Below are positions 14,822 through 15,831 of a stretch of DNA of 15,831 nucleotides, piece after piece. Every line of letters starts with the position of its first letter. The stretch's first letter is position 1. The notes beneath the pieces were generated by a model. That model searched no databases. It was not told where the DNA came from and was given only the letters and a program-made list of their open reading frames with translations. Position numbers and translations under genes: made by a program. Origin of the DNA: Nitrospinae bacterium RIFCSPLOWO2_12_FULL_45_22 (lineage in GTDB: Bacteria > 2-12-FULL-45-22); contig MHDQ01000026.1 of NCBI GenBank assembly GCA_001803565.1, forward strand, positions 1 through 15,831, read 5' to 3'.

Positions 14822-15807
14822 AAAAAGGACTAGCGTCTCTAATGACCCAGCCAGACCCAGGGGCGTTTTATAGCTCCGGTGATACTCAAGATATTCGCCT
14901 GGGAGACCTGGTAAAAAAAGATATTTCCTGGGAAGAGGATTTCCCCACCAATACCATAGCCCTTATTGGTTTTCCTTTAGACGAGGGCATTGAGCGGATC
15001 GGCGGTAGGATCGGTGCCGCCCGGGGGCCGACCGAGATCAGAACGGCCCTTTATCGCTTGACCAGCGGGTGTCGCCATCCACTTAATAAGGTAACTTTGC
15101 TGGATTTAGGAGACCTGATCCCTCAGAATGACCTGGAAACCTCCCATGAGCGGCTGGCCGATATTGTGGCCATCTGGATAAAAAAGGGGGCATTACCCAT
15201 TGTCCTTGGCGGTAGTCATGATCTGAGCTTCGGCTCAGTCAGTGGCTTGATCCAGACAATACCTGCTCTTGAACATATCGGCCTGATAAATATAGATAGC
15301 CATCTCGATCTACGCTCATCGGATAAAGGGATCAATAGTGGCACTGCCTTTTATCGCTTATTAGAGAGATGGCCAGAGCAATTATCTGGCACAGGCATTA
15401 TTGAATATGCAGCACACGAACAGTGTAACTCTTCCTTTCATTATCAATACGCCTTAGAAAAAAGAGTGAAGGTATATTTCTTAGATGAATTACGCACCAA
15501 CCTGGATGGCCCAGTAGGATTCTTCCCGCAGGTCCTGCGTCTGGCAGGTATGGATGTAGCGGCAGTAGCCCTTAGTATAGATATAGACGTATGCCAGCGG
15601 GCTTATGCGCCAGGCGCCAGCGCACCACAAACCGATGGGCTAACGGGTTCTGAAATCCTTCAGATAAGTTTCCTGGCAGGCAAAGAGAGAAAAGTTAAGC
15701 TCCTGGATCTCTGTGAAGTCAGCCCACCCCTGGATATTGCTGGTAAGACCATTGCCCTGGCTGCCCAGATCATCTTCTGGTTCTTACAAGGATTAACGTT
15801 AAGATGA
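14818..15807 (+). CDS. hutG: Formimidoylglutamase, arginase family
   Basis: The 329-residue protein is a ureohydrolase of the arginase/agmatinase family. In this position it is best read as formimidoylglutamase, giving L-glutamate and formamide. The binuclear manganese ligands are all present: H134 (GGSHD), D160, H162 and D164 (NIDSHLDLR), and D255 and D257 (SIDIDVC). RGP near 69-71 (AARGPTEIR) also fits. The usual D-x-D-x-x-D-P is altered to DIDVCQRAYAPG, as seen in HutG-type members. The ATG overlaps the hutI stop. Agmatinase is a less likely alternative given the hutU-hutI context. It would complete conversion of urocanate to glutamate without a separate formimidoylglutamate deiminase. Confidence 0.9.
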   Translation: MKKGLASLMTQPDPGAFYSSGDTQDIRLGDLVKKDISWEEDFPTNTIALIGFPLDEGIERIGGRIGAARGPTEIRTALYRLTSGCRHPLNKVTLLDLGDLIPQNDLETSHERLADIVAIWIKKGALPIVLGGSHDLSFGSVSGLIQTIPALEHIGLINIDSHLDLRSSDKGINSGTAFYRLLERWPEQLSGTGIIEYAAHEQCNSSFHYQYALEKRVKVYFLDELRTNLDGPVGFFPQVLRLAGMDVAAVALSIDIDVCQRAYAPGASAPQTDGLTGSEILQISFLAGKERKVKLLDLCEVSPPLDIAGKTIALAAQIIFWFLQGLTLR

Positions 15808-15817
15808 GGAGATAGCT

Positions 15818-15831
15818 ATGGAATCCCGTAA
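15818..15831 (+). CDS. Start of a further gene, truncated by the window edge
   Basis: ATG-GAA-TCC-CGT begins 10 bases after hutG, with GAGGAGA (15806-15812) as ribosome site. Only four codons are visible, so the product cannot be identified. In hut clusters, hutH or a formiminotransferase/cyclodeaminase gene is a common neighbour. Confidence 0.5.

Overview
The window looks like a chromosomal segment of a bacterium, probably an anaerobe. Shine-Dalgarno sequences, sigma-70-like promoter boxes, an anaerobe-type histidine degradation cluster, a PduO-type cobalamin adenosyltransferase and a probable selenoprotein point that way. TGA is an ordinary stop in several genes here, so the genetic code is standard. 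I cannot name the phylum from the sequence alone.

Layout. (1) 120-914, plus strand: an exported metal-dependent cyclase/amidohydrolase behind a plausible promoter. (2) 1045-5810, minus strand: a compact three-gene operon read from 5810 leftward. It encodes a divergent RelA/SpoT-type nucleotidyltransferase-domain protein, an AAA+/STAND-like ATPase with an unrecognised N-terminal domain, and a second ATPase with a winged helix and long TPR repeats. The junctions are tight (TAA directly before ATG, then a GTGA overlap). A 42-bp palindrome overlaps the operon promoter. The operon looks more AT-rich than its surroundings and is a candidate stress or phage-defence module. (3) 6264-7419, plus: a DsbA/FrnE-family oxidoreductase whose CxxC motif is written TGA-Pro-Phe-Cys, so a probable selenocysteine UxxC protein, followed by a small PHP-domain protein. 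(4) 7643-8818, plus: a family III CoA-transferase-fold protein carrying the catalytic His/Asp/Glu set of alpha-methylacyl-CoA racemase. (5) 9260-11685, plus: an SDR oxidoreductase with unusual active-site changes, a cobalamin adenosyltransferase and a zinc-type CDF transporter. (6) 11706-15807, plus: hutU, hutI and hutG, converting urocanate to glutamate plus formamide, and the first codons of another gene at the right edge. hutH is not in the window.

The spaces between these blocks are filled with short dispersed repeats. One family ends in GGACACAGAT / ATCTGTGTCC and occurs as three opposed pairs. One pair encloses the whole three-gene minus-strand operon and the other two enclose only short non-coding palindromic DNA. 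Other intergenic repeats include a 78-bp and an 84-bp imperfect inverted repeat before the SDR gene, and five tandem copies of TTGGGTTA between hutU and hutI.

How the genes may work together: hutU, hutI and hutG yield glutamate. An adenosyltransferase beside them would fit a B12-dependent route onward from glutamate or an acyl-CoA mutase, and the CoA/SDR genes fit acyl-CoA metabolism. These links are inferences from position. The two items most deserving attention are the TGA-encoded UxxC oxidoreductase and the RelA/SpoT-ATPase-ATPase operon.
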